From: Aphrocallistes beatrix
Taxonomy: Eukaryota > Porifera > Hexactinellida > Sceptrulophora > Aphrocallistidae
Direction: 5' to 3'
DNA length: 64,000 bases
Assembly: GCA_963281255.1 (NCBI GenBank)
Contig: OY725505.1
Span: 1,860,001-1,924,000 of the forward strand
How positions within the stretch are numbered: the stretch's first letter is position 1; each line of letters opens with the position of its first letter. A program made the translations under genes and the position numbers. Under the pieces are notes generated by a model. That model had not been told where the DNA came from and searched no databases. It saw only the letters and a list, made by a program, of their open reading frames with translations. Below are positions 10,441 to 22,818 of this stretch, piece by piece.

Positions 10441-13400
10441 CAAGGTAGTAACTATTTGTTTGGAATATTCATTTTTTGTGATCTTTGTAATTTTTCCACT
10501 GATAGTTGTTATACGATAGACCAGAATATGCAAGGTATATTTACTCGAATATTGAAAAAGATTTTTGAAAACAATGAGTTGCATTGTTGGGAAGAAGATA
10601 TGTAATAATATTCGTCAAATGATAAATAACACTGGTAGTACTACTTTAAAAATCTATGTATTTTGATCAACAATGGCGGGTGAATTGTCCAGCAAATAAG
10701 CTAAAAATGGTAGGTATTGTGCATTTTATGGTGTTTTAAATTTAGCACAATGATTATATGCGACATTAGGTTCTTTAAGATCAGTTCCCAATTAGAAAAG
10801 TCCATATTTTGTCACATGGCAAATGTAATATCTTTGAGTAAAGTTAAAGGCTGATCTCAATTTATTAACTTTACACCATTCCATACATGATAATGCTAGT
10901 TAAACTCGTATTTGATTACTTACATATAACGAGTATGTTAAGTTAAATAGGATTTCATATACAGTAGAAACTACCATAGAGGCCCCTCTAAATATCTAGA
11001 ACCTGTCTATAACGGACCTTTTTTAGTTTGACGGTTTTCACCTTTCGATTCTGAAATTGCTTATAAATTTCATCTTAATGGTTCTTGTCTCTATACATTA
11101 CAAACATTATATATGCTAACACTTGATCCCTCATCAAGTCCAGTTAAGCCGAGTATTTAATTCTATTTATTGAATATCACTCTCCTGTTTTTTTATCTAT
11201 TGGCTGATAGATCCCGTCCATTTAAGTAAGACAAAGCAACCCTAAGAATTTAGTACACACACAACTAACTGGAAGCTGTGTGTATTGTGTTTAAATATAA
11301 ATACAACCCTCTTTCGTCTCCTTGAAGAGATACTAAACCAAATATTATTAGTGAATATAGCCCTCTGGCAAGCAAACTGAGTGAATTTTGGATAAAAGAT
11401 GCTTGCCTATGGATTTTGATATTAAATGACTTGATGATGAGAGTACTAGTAACATTTAATACATTTAATTCTGATTTAGCAATATGGCACAAAACTAAAA
11501 CCTGCTCTCCCTGCAGGATCTCCAGGGAAGAAGCATGTCGACTCTTCTAACGATTTAACTTGACTTGCTGTACTGTGCGTGTGGAGTATTGAAGGACAAA
11601 AAGAAGAATGAGGTGTGTTATTTATATATTTTTCATCAATTCACGTGCTAATTTCAAAACGTAAAACGGCGTTAGCGAGCATGTTTTGTAACATGTTGCT
11701 TAATTTAGTCTTAAGTGTTCCTTCTATGCCACTCTCATCATCATGCATTTGAAGATCAAAACCATAGGCAAGCACTCTTGATCCTGAAATTTATTCAGTT
11801 TGGTTGCTATATACTTATATTTACTCACAATTTGGTTTAGTATTTCTTCTGGGAGACTGCAGTGAATTGTCATTATCTTTCTGACACAATACACACATCA
11901 CACAGTTTATGGTGGTTATAATAATATGGATAGTCTTAGGCTGCCTTGTCTTAATTTAACAGGGTCTATCAGTATGAAACGCTTGGCCATTAGATTATAA
12001 ATAGGGGAGATATATTTAATAATTATAATTACTAAATACATGGCTAAACTCGACCTGATAAGGGATAAAAATTTAGTATCGATGATGTTTGTGAAGTATA
12101 GAGACAAAAACCATTAATGTTAAGTTTATAAGCAATTTCGGCACAAATAAAAGGTGAAAACTTAAGAAAGGTTTTAATATATCCTTCAAGGCTTTCGACT
12201 ACATAGGATTTCATATTCAGCGAAACATACTTACTATTTACACCTACCAAATATAAGTAGATTTAATTGATTCAATACACTGGAATATGTTAATGACTGG
12301 CATCCAAAGTGCAATCAATGATCGATTTACTTGGTGGTCGTTATACTCAGGTCACTTATCATTAAAGTTAATGTCAAAGAACAAAGTGCCGTTATGGGCA
12401 GGTGCTTGTATGTGACTTCCTATTCAACGGTATCATACTCGTTATACTATGTAAGCAACGAATTACGAGTTTTAACCAGCAAAACCATATATGGAATGTG
12501 TAAAACAGCAAAACTAAAAGGTGGAATTTATGAATAAACTGAGATTAGCCTTTCAATCCAGTATACATTATATTCAAAGAAAGTACATGTGCCATGTCTA
12601 AATAGAACCAACTTCGATTTTAAGTAGTATTGCCATATATGGAAAGTGTTAATATTTAAATATTTGTCAAAGCCAAAGTACACACTTTTCTAAGTGGTTA
12701 CTGTTCTACAAATGAACTTATGTTGTATAGAATCCTTATACCAATTTTATGCTGCACCATAAATTGCACAATTCTTTCGCTACTCTGCTGCACAAGAATG
12801 ATTGATCAGAATCTAGTTTCAACTGTTATTTTAATGTTGTTATCAAGATTTACTGAACCAGGAGGGACATAGAATTGATTTTATATGGTACAAAATGTGT
12901 TGGATAGATTTGAAATACAGTCAACTTTGCTTAAGGGGGGTACCGATTAATAGGGAGAAACACTTAATTAGGACAAGTCTCTAAAAGAAATGGATCCCAC
13001 ACATGTAAACTAGTATTAAATTTTATCGGTTAATTGAGAACTTCGTTAGATCAAAATACGAGCCTAGTTACACCACTGGTTTGAAATGAAATCTCTATTT
13101 AATCATGAGATATTTCGAAAAGCTTAATATTATACAAATCTGATATCTGATATCAAATTCGAAATCTACACACTCGAGTTACTCAGTTTAGAAGTTTTCT
13201 ATACGTTCTGTATCTCGTACTGTTTAAATGTAATCCTCTTCATGAATAGGCTCATTTTAGTACAATTTGTATGAAAAATAATGAAGTTTTCAAATACTTC
13301 TGTCCCCTTGTTGTATATATGATGTCTTCCCACTTCGTCGATTCTCATTTCGTCAACGTCGACTAAATCGTGTACACATAACTGTTTATGTATTACGCTT

Positions 13401-13537
13401 AAAGACAATTGTTCAAAGATGAATACGTAGTTACCTTTGCCACCTAATTGGGCTTCGCCATGGTTATTAACAGTGGTTTATTTGAGCCCTTCATAGAGAG
13501 TTGGTATTTCCTGACCAGATAAACCTATAAAATGTAC
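10441..13537. other. Intronic sequence without a recognisable gene
   Basis: About 3 kb of AT-rich sequence. Only two fragments of pogo-like ends stand out: CAGTAGAAACTACCATAGAG at about 10963 (with CTGTCTATAACGG shortly after) and CAGTCAACTTTGCTTAAGG at about 12920. The short open frames here carry no motif I trust. Confidence 0.45.
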
Positions 13538-13539
13538 TA

Positions 13540-13934
13540 CAGTGGAACCTGTATATAACGGCCACCCAAGGGACTGGACAAAATTGGCCGTTATATACAG
13601 GTGATTGTCTTAATCCCCAAAAGGTATCAATATAGTGCAATCAATATCAAGTTTTTAGAAATCCATTACTTGAAGAAATTACATGAAACTTGTAACAGGT
13701 CCTGTAATAAACACATAAAAAGGTGAAAATGGTGATGGTCGTTATAGACAGATAGTGGCCGTTATAGACAGGTGATGGCCGTTATACACAATTTTAGGGT
13801 CAGTAAGAGACTATAAACGGGTGGCCGCTGGCCGCGTTGAGCAATATTATGGAATTTCGGACGGGACTGTTCATTGGTGACCGCTAAAGACAGGTGATCG
13901 TTATATAGAGTGGCCGTTATAGCAAGTTCGACTG
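13540..13934 (-). mobile_element. pogo-like MITE, TATAACGGYCAC family, copy 2
   Basis: 395 bp, TA-flanked, in the opposite orientation to the copy at 4522-4904: it starts CAGTGGAACCTGTATATAAC and ends GCAAGTTCGACTG. The inner GGCCGTTATA/GGTGATGGCCGTTAT units are repeated at least eight times. Confidence 0.85.
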
Positions 13935-13936
13935 TA

Positions 13937-14280
13937 TTTACTTATGGGTTATCCATACCTAGTAATTAATTAGTGAACTCAAAACAGTTATGGAATCAGA
14001 GTTTTGAGTTATGACGTCATTTTATTTTTTACACACCCATTATTTAATTTTCACTTTTGCTAATTTTATTATTATTTTACACACACATTTATAGATGATC
14101 AAAGTAAGCTTCTAAATACAAAGACATAACCTAAATAACTAAACTACTTTCTCGTATAAGTGCCATACTTAAGGTTTTATACTAAGTTTAATATTAAGAT
14201 TTTGTAGCATGAGAGAGTCAACTAGTTTTTCCTGCTCTAAAGATGGCACTAGGTTACCTTTACATTGCATATTCCTGATA
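13937..14280. other. AT-rich stretch, nothing recognised
   Basis: Lies between the MITE and the Transib remnant; it could be the non-coding end of that transposon, but I could not see a Transib terminal repeat. Confidence 0.3.
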
Positions 14281-14284
14281 TGTC

Positions 14285-15560
14285 CTATTTGACCACAATG
14301 CTTACAAACGAAAGTTCTTCGGTAGCTTGAGAGAAGCGGGTCACTCTGGCTAAGAAGACGTATAAATACATCTTGGATGTATTTTTTCGGGAGAGATGCT
14401 CACTGAATCGTCGAATTAGCTTATGACAAGGCTCTACCGCTTCTTTTGAGTATTCCTTTAAACCGTAGCCATCGTTACAGTCCCGTATCAATTCAGCACA
14501 GTGGGCTAGTAGCTTGTGTTGAGAAGGTGTTATGTTGGCCCATGGAAAGGTAGTAAGAATGATTTCGTAATTTTCTTTGGCTAGAGTTTCCGATTTCAGT
14601 ATCGATTTCGTGGCTGCTGTTATAGATCCTTAAAATTGCAGATAAATTATTTTAATTGAGACCCAACTCAACTCTAATTTCGGCTGGAACAAGTGTGGAT
14701 GCATGGAATATGAAATTGTTTTTATTTAAAAAACACTGTCTAGCGACATTTCCGGTAGATGTTGTTCCACCATCACTTGAAGGTTGATTAATTCTTCAAC
14801 CAGTTTTCTTAAAAAGGAATTCACTGCAAAATTTTCATGAAGTCTCTTTATGTTTCGATGTGGGTGACCATATCGATCTTTCTACTTGTAAATGATATAT
14901 TAATAGCTATACCAACGAAAAACACATGTATAACTGTGAAGCTGTGGAGTTGCCATGATGTTTATTTCTGAAATTGGTTCGTCCGTTATTCCCAACCTTT
15001 GGCTAGAAGTAAGGCTAAGGTACACATCCTTGTCAACGTATCCAAACAGTTCCTCTGCGTCAGAAATATGTCTATTAATCAGGAAACCAGCCCTAACCAT
15101 TTCGATGTCTTTAAGGTCTTTGAAACTTGACGTACCTAATTGACAGTCGCACCTCCAGCACTACTTAAAATCCCACTCATTTTCCCATCTAGCATACTAC
15201 GAATGATCTTTACATAGACGTGACCTTGTGGGAACTATAAACCCAATTGTTCAATGGTATTCACTTCTGGGTTGATGATATTTTCAATGATGAACTTGAC
15301 GTTATCGATGGACTCTTTCTGGGCCGTTGATAGAGCAGGCCTAACTCCAAATTGTGAATTCGGGATATTATTTATCCACACTTGATTGTTATACGAATCC
15401 AAAATGGAGAGTAATTTAAACGCGAATAGGATGTAGTTTTTTGTGCTGGGGTTTAATTCATATTGATTGTAAATTTTATGACACCCTGAGCCATCAACGC
15501 CGTCGGCAATTTTGAAGGTTATAGGAAATTGGGAACTCGAAGTAGAGGCAGTGTTTTGAA
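14285..15560 (-). pseudogene. Transib (RAG1-like) transposase remnant, C-terminal two thirds
   Basis: Transib elements carry the transposase from which RAG1 descends. On the minus strand, just below 15540, one frame reads ITFKIADGVDGSGCHKIY, where the Asp of VDGSG matches the first catalytic Asp region of the Transib/RAG1 core, followed by QVWINNIPNS and RPALSTAQKE, equivalent to the NS...KPL...E stretch in RAG1. A later piece reads WANITPSQHKLLAHCAELIR and then EYSKEAVEPCHKLIRRF, matching the TP..HK..HGA and SEEA.E..NK..R blocks around the catalytic Glu. Several stops and frame changes separate them. The identification is by motif memory rather than alignment. Confidence 0.65.
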
Positions 15561-15587
15561 CAGGCGTATTAAACTACGTATGATATA

Positions 15588-16887
15588 CAGGGTGGCTCAT
15601 AAGTTCTGTGACATTTATATATTTAAAATACACTGGTCCTACTTGCTATTTGCACTAGACTTACATGTTTTGCTAATAATATGCTAGAAATAATAACTAT
15701 TCTATATACCCTCCTTTCTTCTGAATTACAGCATTTAATCCACGAGGGAGGCCTCTACTGCAGCACGCACTGTTTCCTGAGGTATTTTATCCCATTCTCT
15801 CCTCAACGACGCCTTAAGAGACTCTATATTGGTGTGGGTTTTAGCACAAGCCTTTGTCTCCAAAATAGACGAGATCGGGTAATCCATTGGATTCAAATCG
15901 GGGCTGTAGGGGGGGCCATTCCTCCATGGTAATAAAATCGGGGATATTCTCCTTTAACCATGCCTGGGTGAGTTTCGAGGTGTGGGCAGGTGCACCATCC
16001 TGTTGAAATAAAAAAGGATCCCCAGAGAACATGGACTGGCTTAGAGCTTTCAGTACAGGCTCTAATATAAGCTCGCGATACGAGATTGAATTGATTTTAG
16101 CTCCTGGCGGAACAAAAACCAGGGATGTCCGACCAATGCCCGAAACCCCAGCCCAAACCATGACAGAGAGTGGTTTCTGAACTCTCGCAACGTAATGCAA
16201 CTCTTCTGGGATTGAATGAGCACTAGATGATATTATTCTGTCATTTTGAGCTTACTAGCTTCTTCTATCGTGAATAATTTCTCGTCTGAAAAAAGAATGT
16301 TGTTCATTCCATGAATAGCGTGCCGCTTTAACAGATCCTTGCTCTTAACCAGTCTCTTTCCCTTGATCTTGTCAGTAAGGAAGTGCACCTTCTTCCTTTT
16401 GAATGATTTCATTCCTAAATGGTCCCTAACGATCCTTTGAACAGATCGGCGAGATATTTCAATGACTGATGCCATTTTACGCATAGATCGCCGGGGATTT
16501 CTTCGAATTTGTTCCCGCACCGTCTTCCGCACCTTTGGGGTCACAACAGTACACGGACGTCCACTCCTGGCCCTATCCTCAACATTTCCAGTCTCCAGAT
16601 ATCTCTTAATGGCCCTAACAACAAACATTCTTCTTCCCCTGGGCATTTTGAGCATTTTGGAAATTTCCTTCGATTTATACCTCGCTTGAAATAATCCAAA
16701 TACAGCACATCGATCACGCTCCATTAGCTACACAATACTAAAATGGAATTTTATGTGAAAATTACTAATGAAAAACTGAAGTTGAATATCTAGTGATAAA
16801 ATAAATTTGATTAACTGTCTTATTATCCAAATCAAAATTAAAATTAATGGGTATGAAAAAATGTCACAGAACTTATGAGCCACCCTG
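15588..16887 (-). mobile_element. DD37D (maT-like) Tc1/mariner transposon, 1300 bp
   Basis: Flanked by TA on both sides with ends CAGGGTGGCTCATAAGTTCT and the inverse complement at 16867-16887. It is inserted inside the Transib remnant, whose coding traces resume beyond it. The fold-back elements at 32107-32878 and 44194-44926 carry the same or nearly the same ends. Confidence 0.9.
15735..16724 (-). pseudogene. DD37D transposase, frameshifted
   Basis: A cut-and-paste transposase of the Tc1/mariner superfamily. The first frame (ATG at 16724) gives an N-terminal paired-type helix-turn-helix region with the GRP linker (RARSGRPC, about residues 52-59) and the first catalytic block FSDEKLF. The frame is lost near 16230 and taken up at about 16200 with FQQDGAPAH carrying the second Asp. 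A further shift near 15915 is needed to reach the third block, SPDLNPMD. I count 37 residues between the second and third Asp, as in DD37D (maT) elements. The frame then stays open to TAA at 15735-15737. Near full length but disabled by at least two shifts. Confidence 0.85.
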
Positions 16888-16889
16888 TA

Positions 16890-17560
16890 GGATGCATTTA
16901 TAAGATACCACAATGCCGATCGCTACATTCATCTCATTATGCACGAAAACCTATTGGTTAGGCTGACATTATGGTGATATTGTGCTAGTTTAGAATAGGA
17001 TGGGAATATGAAAGTTGGTATATTTTCGCCTTCCTATTTCAAGGAGGTCAAGCATGAATGCTGACTTATCAATAGAGATTGATTTCATTTGCAAATGACC
17101 CCTTGGCTATGATTTGTTTGCAAACACGAAGTATTTACATCTAGATTAGATATGAGCATTAGAGCGTAGGTAGCAATTATTTTCGGATCTACTTCTTCTT
17201 TGACAGCGAAAAAGTCGATTAAATTTAAAAGCGGATTAAGCCTTGCTCATAAGGCTTCTAAGGTTAATTGTGATAAAGGTTTTTAGTTTCCATTGATAGA
17301 TCAGATTCAATGATGACCTTTTCCTCAAGAATTCGCTTTTTTGTGGGATGTGCTGATGGTATCGAAAGAAAATGTATTGTTCTCCCATTCTTCCAATTTC
17401 TTTACCTTTCTCGAAGAATCCCTGGTCGATTTTGGAATATTGAATTTATGTCGAATAGTAGGTTCATATTATTTCTCTTCTCTTTGAAATTCATGCATAA
17501 ATGCCTTAGCAACATCACGTACGGAATCCTTAGTTGAGAGGTAGTCCCAAGCGTCTCGAT
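16890..17560 (-). pseudogene. Probable upstream continuation of the Transib remnant
   Basis: Minus-strand coding traces continue past the inserted DD37D element. Examples are the segment near 17540-17460 reading AWDYLSTKDSVRDVAKAFM and, near 17180, FFAVKEEVDPKIIATYALML. They are broken by stops. Position and strand suggest they are the N-terminal part of the Transib transposase, but the motifs alone do not prove it. Confidence 0.35.
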
Positions 17561-17604
17561 TATTCATTTAGAGAAAAGCTTTTAGCCGTAATAAATAAAT
17601 AGCA

Positions 17605-17800
17605 CTAATATTATATATTAAAACATTAGGATATTTTGTTTGTTTGTCCGAATTGATTGAAGAATTGGCAAGTCGTAGAGATGCGAAAATTGGCATGTCA
17701 AATGATGAATCTTGGCAAGTCGTAGAGATACGAAAATTGACATGTCAAATGATGAATCTAGGATTAACTTCGAAGATCCAAGCGAAATGTTCACACCTCG
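17605..17800 (+). repeat. Repeat family C, head segment, with a short internal duplication
   Basis: Contains TATTAAAACATTAGG, GTCCGAATTGATTGAAGAAT and two tandem copies of GGCAAGTCGTAGAGATRCG (about 17667 and 17714), each followed by a CATGTCAAATGATGAATCT segment. Confidence 0.6.
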
Positions 17801-18339
17801 CCTAGATAGGTGACAAAATGTGCTGACCAATCAAATTCGATTATTTTATAATGCAAGTACATTAGAATAAAATAGTAGTGAATTATGCATACAATCAAAA
17901 TAACTATTTGTGATTTAAATTCATTGGTTTATGTGGGAACCAATCAATTATCAGCCTTTTATAATGCCATTCACACGATTCTATTTCATATAAATGATTG
18001 AATAATGCTATTTTGAGTCTATAATTTGATTGTTAACAACAATTAAAGTGTGTTTTATGCTACGATCAATCAATTCGATCATAAAATAACTTTTAACGAA
18101 GTGGACTGGAATTGATTATTTAAGTATAATAATCTTTAGCAATGTGAACTTTGTGTATCCAAATTGAGCTTACATTCAGGATTAGTTGACTTAATACGAA
18201 GTAAATTATATTTATCACGAAACAAAATTTCTGCTACAGTTCTGATTTCATTAATGTAACCATAGACAAATGACAATCTAGCGTACTTAGTATAAAACAA
18301 GAAAGCGACGTATTGTTTCTCTAATATCCCCAAGCGCCC
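17801..18339. other. AT-rich stretch, nothing recognised
   Basis: No supported gene or repeat seen. Confidence 0.4.
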
Positions 18340-18409
18340 ACTGGGTAAATCTGCGGACACGCAGTGTCTGCAAGCCGCGCAGCGCAAGCAAGCGAAGCGC
18401 GCTTGTTTG
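18340..18409 (+). repeat. Family B repeat, GC-rich tail only
   Basis: Only the hairpin tail (GCGGACACGCAGTGTCTGC, GCAAGCAAGCGAAGCGCGCT) is present; body and head are absent. Confidence 0.7.
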
Positions 18410-18998
18410 TATGTAATATTGATGGCAAGCATTTATATACTAGAAAATTTCCACTTCGCGCGGTTGCATGGGACTGGAAAGTGGTAAAATTAAAGTCAAT
18501 TGGTTATACTTTAGATAAAAATAGGACTACTAACACGACACGAGACGACACCACTAATTTACGAAATACCAATACAAGGAACTTAGCAGTCCGGACACTT
18601 TCAGCGAATCATATCTTTCAATGAAAATTATACTGTAGATCAATCAAATATATAAGGAGTATTCAACAGTTTTAGGATGATTTATACTATGCTTAGACAC
18701 TGTGAAAGTCATGGAAAGTTTTCAAATCATCAATCACTGCCTACTTACCACATATGTCGCAATTTACCGCTATACAAGATGGTGTTGAATCACTTCTTGT
18801 GCCAAAGGTTGACAATTTACTTATTAGGTGGAACAATTTCTTAGAAATCTCATCTACTAATGCGTAGATTTTAAATCTTAAATCAGACTCTTGGTATCTC
18901 TTAAAAATACATGCTTTTTACAGACTCTGGATAGAATGATCCTGAAAAAATTATAATGTTTGCAACTAAGAAAAATTAGAGATATTATGTAACTCTGA

Positions 18999-19811
18999 TT
19001 ATGTTTATCTCGATGGAACATTCAAATCATGTCCAGATTTATTTTATCACCTCTTCATACTCCATGCTTTCGTAGAGGGGAAACAATTCCCGTTTGTTTA
19101 CGTTCTTCTACCTGGAAAGACCAGAGTTATATATGACCGAATGTTTCATATGCAGAAAGAAGGTTGTTGGAATAGCAACATTCAGATGAATCTAAAGAGA
19201 ATAATGTCAGATTTTGAATGTTCTTTGGTTCCATCTATTGCAATTCAATTTCCAGGAGCAAAACATAATGTTTGTTTTTATCATTTCTCTCAAGCGATCT
19301 GAGGAAAATTCAAAGTCTAGGTTATCAATCAGAGGACGTGAACAATGATGAAATTAGAAATGTACGAGAGATGATGGCACTTGCTTTCATTCCTGAGTGG
19401 AAGGTAAGAATCGCGTTCTGATCACTTTGTATAGATACACCTGAGAACCTCAATGCTGGCGCATTTATAGATTATATCGACAAAACGTGGATAAATGGAA
19501 TATTCAAACCTGAGGAGTGGAATATTTTCGAATCGAATGGATCTCGCACAAATAACCATCTAGAGGGATTGCACAATAGATTGAACAGCTTTTTGGGAAG
19601 GCCACATCCTAATATCTATCAACTGATGGAATTTATTACAAAAAAGAACAAGCTGTCATTGATAATTGAAGTTCAACTACAATCTGATGCACCTGTTCCA
19701 CCGAAGAAAAAACATACATTGCAAGAAAGTAGGATTGAATGTTTACGCCAGAAATATATGAGCGGTGAATTGGAGATCGATGAATATTTGATCTGGATAG
19801 TAAATAATTAA
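18999..19811 (+). pseudogene. Mutator-like (MULE) transposase remnant
   Basis: The frame at about 19002 reads VYLDGTFKSCPDLFYHLF, the first catalytic Asp block of MULE transposases, then FVYVLLPGKTRVIYDRMF and MSDFECSL, with the second Asp. It stops at a TGA after FYHFSQAI, where the family usually has QAIW, and is shifted afterwards. The last part, 19569-19811, carries TNNHLEGLHNRLN, matching the third catalytic block (NNxxEGxHxxxN). The FLYWCH or other N-terminal domain is not visible. Order and spacing fit a MULE with at least one stop and one shift. Confidence 0.8.
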
Positions 19812-19903
19812 GCAAATAGATAATTCATTAATTAAGCGTTAAGTTAAGTTGTGTTGAACATGTTTTGTCAAGAAGTATTTCCTATTTTGAGTTTACTTGT
19901 TAC

Positions 19904-20128
19904 AAGCGCGCTTCGCTTGCTTGCGCTGCGCGGCTGGAGGCACTTTGTGTCCGGCCGCCTGGGGTTACATTGATTAATTACTATAAGGGAGATAACAACT
20001 CTAAATACGTCTGTCCTAATGCTATAATCGATATCGTACGAAAAATCACCACGAAAAAACGAGCGATAGCCAAATGATTCCCACAACTTTCTGTTCCTAG
20101 CAGTTTCTTCAATCAATTCGTTACTGAA
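19904..20128 (-). repeat. Family B repeat with internal deletion
   Basis: Intact tail (CAAGCGCGCTTCGCTTGCTT) and head (CAATCAATTCGTTAC) with most of the body deleted between about 20055 and 20065. Confidence 0.8.
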
Positions 20129-20414
20129 AACCCCATATCAACCGTTGACAGCTCGTAACTAACATATTTTTGAGATTTGTTTACTTTATGTATCTAATGT
20201 AAACAAAAGTAACAAAAGATTTGCCATATAGACCTAAAAATATGATATTCGAAGTCTGCACCCCTAAAAAAGTTCAGATAATTATTAGATAACTTGCCTA
20301 GATTTTCTAGTACCATAATCCGCTCATTAAATATGTTTATTTTATCAATTACCTAAAAGTAAGTTTTTATTTCATCTTGATATTCCATATACTTATTGAT
20401 TTACGCATTATTTT

Positions 20415-20464
<50 letters not shown>

Positions 20465-20470
20465 AGCGTT
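20129..20470 (-). repeat. Single tandem-repeat unit plus (AC)n microsatellite
   Basis: Reverse complement of the unit at 984-1440 (CCCCATATCAACCGTTGACA). It is followed by about 20 AC pairs at 20420-20460 and CCCTAGCGTTTTAATTTATA, the inverse of the family C start, which suggests a degenerate family C copy. Confidence 0.6.
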
Positions 20471-20496
20471 TTAATTTATAAAATATACAAGTAGAT

Positions 20497-20612
20497 TAAT
20501 ATAACTGCCACTCTATATAACGGTCACCTGTCTATAGCGGTCACCAATGAACAGTCCCGTCCGAAATTCCATAATATTGAACCAGTGTATAGCGGTCACC
20601 TGCTCCCACTGT
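20497..20612 (+). mobile_element. pogo-like MITE, TATAACGGYCAC family, internally deleted copy 3
   Basis: TGCCACTCTATATAACGGTC to CACTGTA, matching the copy at 4522-4904 but with most of the middle lost. Confidence 0.7.
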
Positions 20613-20627
20613 ATGTATATATATGTG

Positions 20628-20972
20628 CGACGAATTGATTGAAGAAACTGCCAGACACAAAAGCTGAATTTGGCATGTAGGAGTCTTTTGGTTATGGCTC
20701 CACCAAGTTATTACCTCTGACGAAAATGTCAACTATATGCATCGTCAAAAAATGGTCACTCATCACTCTGTTATGACATATCAATTCCACTTCAAAAAAA
20801 TGTAATTTAACAAATTGGTGATTTTTGTTATATCGATTATAACATTAAGACATACGTATTTAGAAATGTTATTTACTTTAGATTTAATCTTTGTGAACCT
20901 TGATGCCCAAAGGACGCCTCTGGGCACGCAAAGTGTCCGCCAGCCGCAACGCAATCAAATGAAGTGCGCTTG
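20628..20972 (+). repeat. Family B repeat, decayed near-complete copy
   Basis: Head at GCGACGAATTGATTGAAGAA and tail ending GAAGTGCGCTTG. The tail hairpin is decayed on its 5' arm (CACGCAAAGTGTCCGCC). Confidence 0.75.
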
Positions 20973-21217
20973 TTTAATAATAATAATGGATTAAAATTTT
21001 TATTACAAATATTTTAACAGAAATCTCAACTGGATGTATGCGAAAGACGTTTAAAAGAGTGTCATATCTCAATTCGCACTACCATATGGAATATCTACTA
21101 TACTAATTAATTTTCTTCCTATAAACAAGGGAGTAAATTCACTTACTGCTGCTCAAAATTAAATCACATTGTAGATGTAAATCGGGAAAAAATAAAATTT
21201 GTAGCTAGTGGAATTAT

Positions 21218-21863
21218 CCTATTTTCGATTTGTCCATTGTATAGCTCAGGGGATCAGCTTTCGATTTGCATACAGAATTACTGTGATAGGACAATTATTG
21301 TGGTTCCTACATCCAATTTAAGTACATCAGTTTAGGATACTGCCTTCAAACGTGAATTTTTAGTTCCCTAAGGCTGTATTTCATTTCTGAGCAAATTTGG
21401 ATTAAAACTGATCCTTCCATTAAATTCTACATATAAAAACCCCCATAAATATTGATTTATTTGTAGCATTATGGTTTTAGGCTGGGGATTAAATTGTTTA
21501 TGAAATGGTATACTACCACTTTTGTCCCATTTTTAGGGGGAGAAAATTGGGAAAATCCACTTAAAGTTGCATAATTACTTTTTATCAAAGGTTATTGTAC
21601 TGAACACCTCCCGTTTACTTCATCACACATATGTTCTTAATTATTTAACCTTTTAATGATCTTATTCCACGAATTCAAAAAAATATCACCAAATTCATTT
21701 TTAAGCCATTTTCAATGGGGAGATTCCAAATTTTCAACAGTCACCTAAACCATGTATATAAATCGAACGTACCAATCACCATAATTGTTCTATCACAACA
21801 ATCCTATATGCAAATCGAAAGCTGATCCCCTCAGCTATACAATGGACAATTCGAAAATAGTGA
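21218..21863. mobile_element. Inverted-repeat element (MITE or fold-back), about 645 bp
   Basis: The ends are inverse complements over about 85 bp: CTATTTTCGATTTGTCCATT at the left and AATGGACAATTCGAAAATAG at the right, both with AGCTTTCGATTTGC further in. There is no open frame. It lies next to the truncated end of the hAT remnant. Confidence 0.75.
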
Positions 21864-21869
21864 GTTGTT

Positions 21870-22818
21870 CCTAAATCATCCAAGAACTGGCGAAATTGAC
21901 GATGGTTAAGAGAGCGTGACCTGATAAAGTTGACGGTCTCTATTATTGGTTGTATTACGTGACTGAATTTAAGAGTTTTGGCACAAAGGTTTTTCTGGTG
22001 CTTGATGCAGTGACAGTATCTGGATTTAACTGTCGGTTCCTGAGCTCTTCTTTAATCCTCTGAACAAGACCTGCCTGAACGTACGCCAATCATAGCTGGG
22101 GCCCATCAGTGCTGATACCACACAATTTACTATAATGTATTGAATACCTTTTTCACTTCTCCAAATATGTCTTCGCCTTTGGTTGTTCTTTTCATACTCT
22201 GTAATGCCAGCAACTCTTCCGTTTCTGTGAAATCTTCAGTCTCGCCTCTAATAAAAATTCCAAGTTACGCTGTGTCGGATATATCAGTACTCTCATCGCA
22301 AGCAATCGAAAAAACATATCTCTTCAATTCTTTAACGAAGCGTTTTAACCACGTCTTTGTTGATATTTTCTATTCAACTAGTAATTATCTTCCTTGATAA
22401 ACAGATCTTTTTGAATTCTTGCAATTTATCTGGGCACATAATCTTAACGACTTCATCAATGCACTCCTGATAAATTCACTATCACTAAAGGACTTGGATT
22501 CCCTTGCTATCTCATTAGCAATTGCATAGCTTGCACTCATCTATTTTTCTCATGGAATTTTAAAAATACGCTTTGTTGCCCCTTTAGCTGCTTCTTTAGG
22601 GCCTCAATTTTTTTCGTTTTCTCGTCAGCAGAAAGATTGGCTACTACTCCTTGATGCATCGTCTCATAATGTCGCTTTAGGTTGAACTCTGAATACTGCA
22701 ACTGTATCAATGCTTTATCTTGCACATGGACGAAGAAAAATTCTTCTGTCCATCTTTCCTTAAAATTTCGATTTTCTTCAGCGATTTTTCGTTTCTTGCT
22801 CATCTTGAGTTTACACAA
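21870..22818 (-). pseudogene. hAT transposase remnant (GTF2IRD2/ZBED5/SCAND3-like group)
   Basis: At 22537-22818 the minus strand gives an N-terminal domain starting MSKKRKIAEENRNFKERWTE and reaching NLKRHYETMH, the degenerate BED-type finger region of this group. The finger's Cys pair is missing because of an internal loss. Downstream segments in other frames read SASYAIANEIARESKSFSD, LTETEELLALQSM and, near 22010-21900, IKHQKNLCAKTLKFSHV then SRSLNHRQFRQF. These match the IHQEALCAKTLK and LNHRQF blocks of GTF2IRD2-like proteins. Frame changes and stops separate the pieces, and the C-terminal dimerisation domain is absent. Confidence 0.8.
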
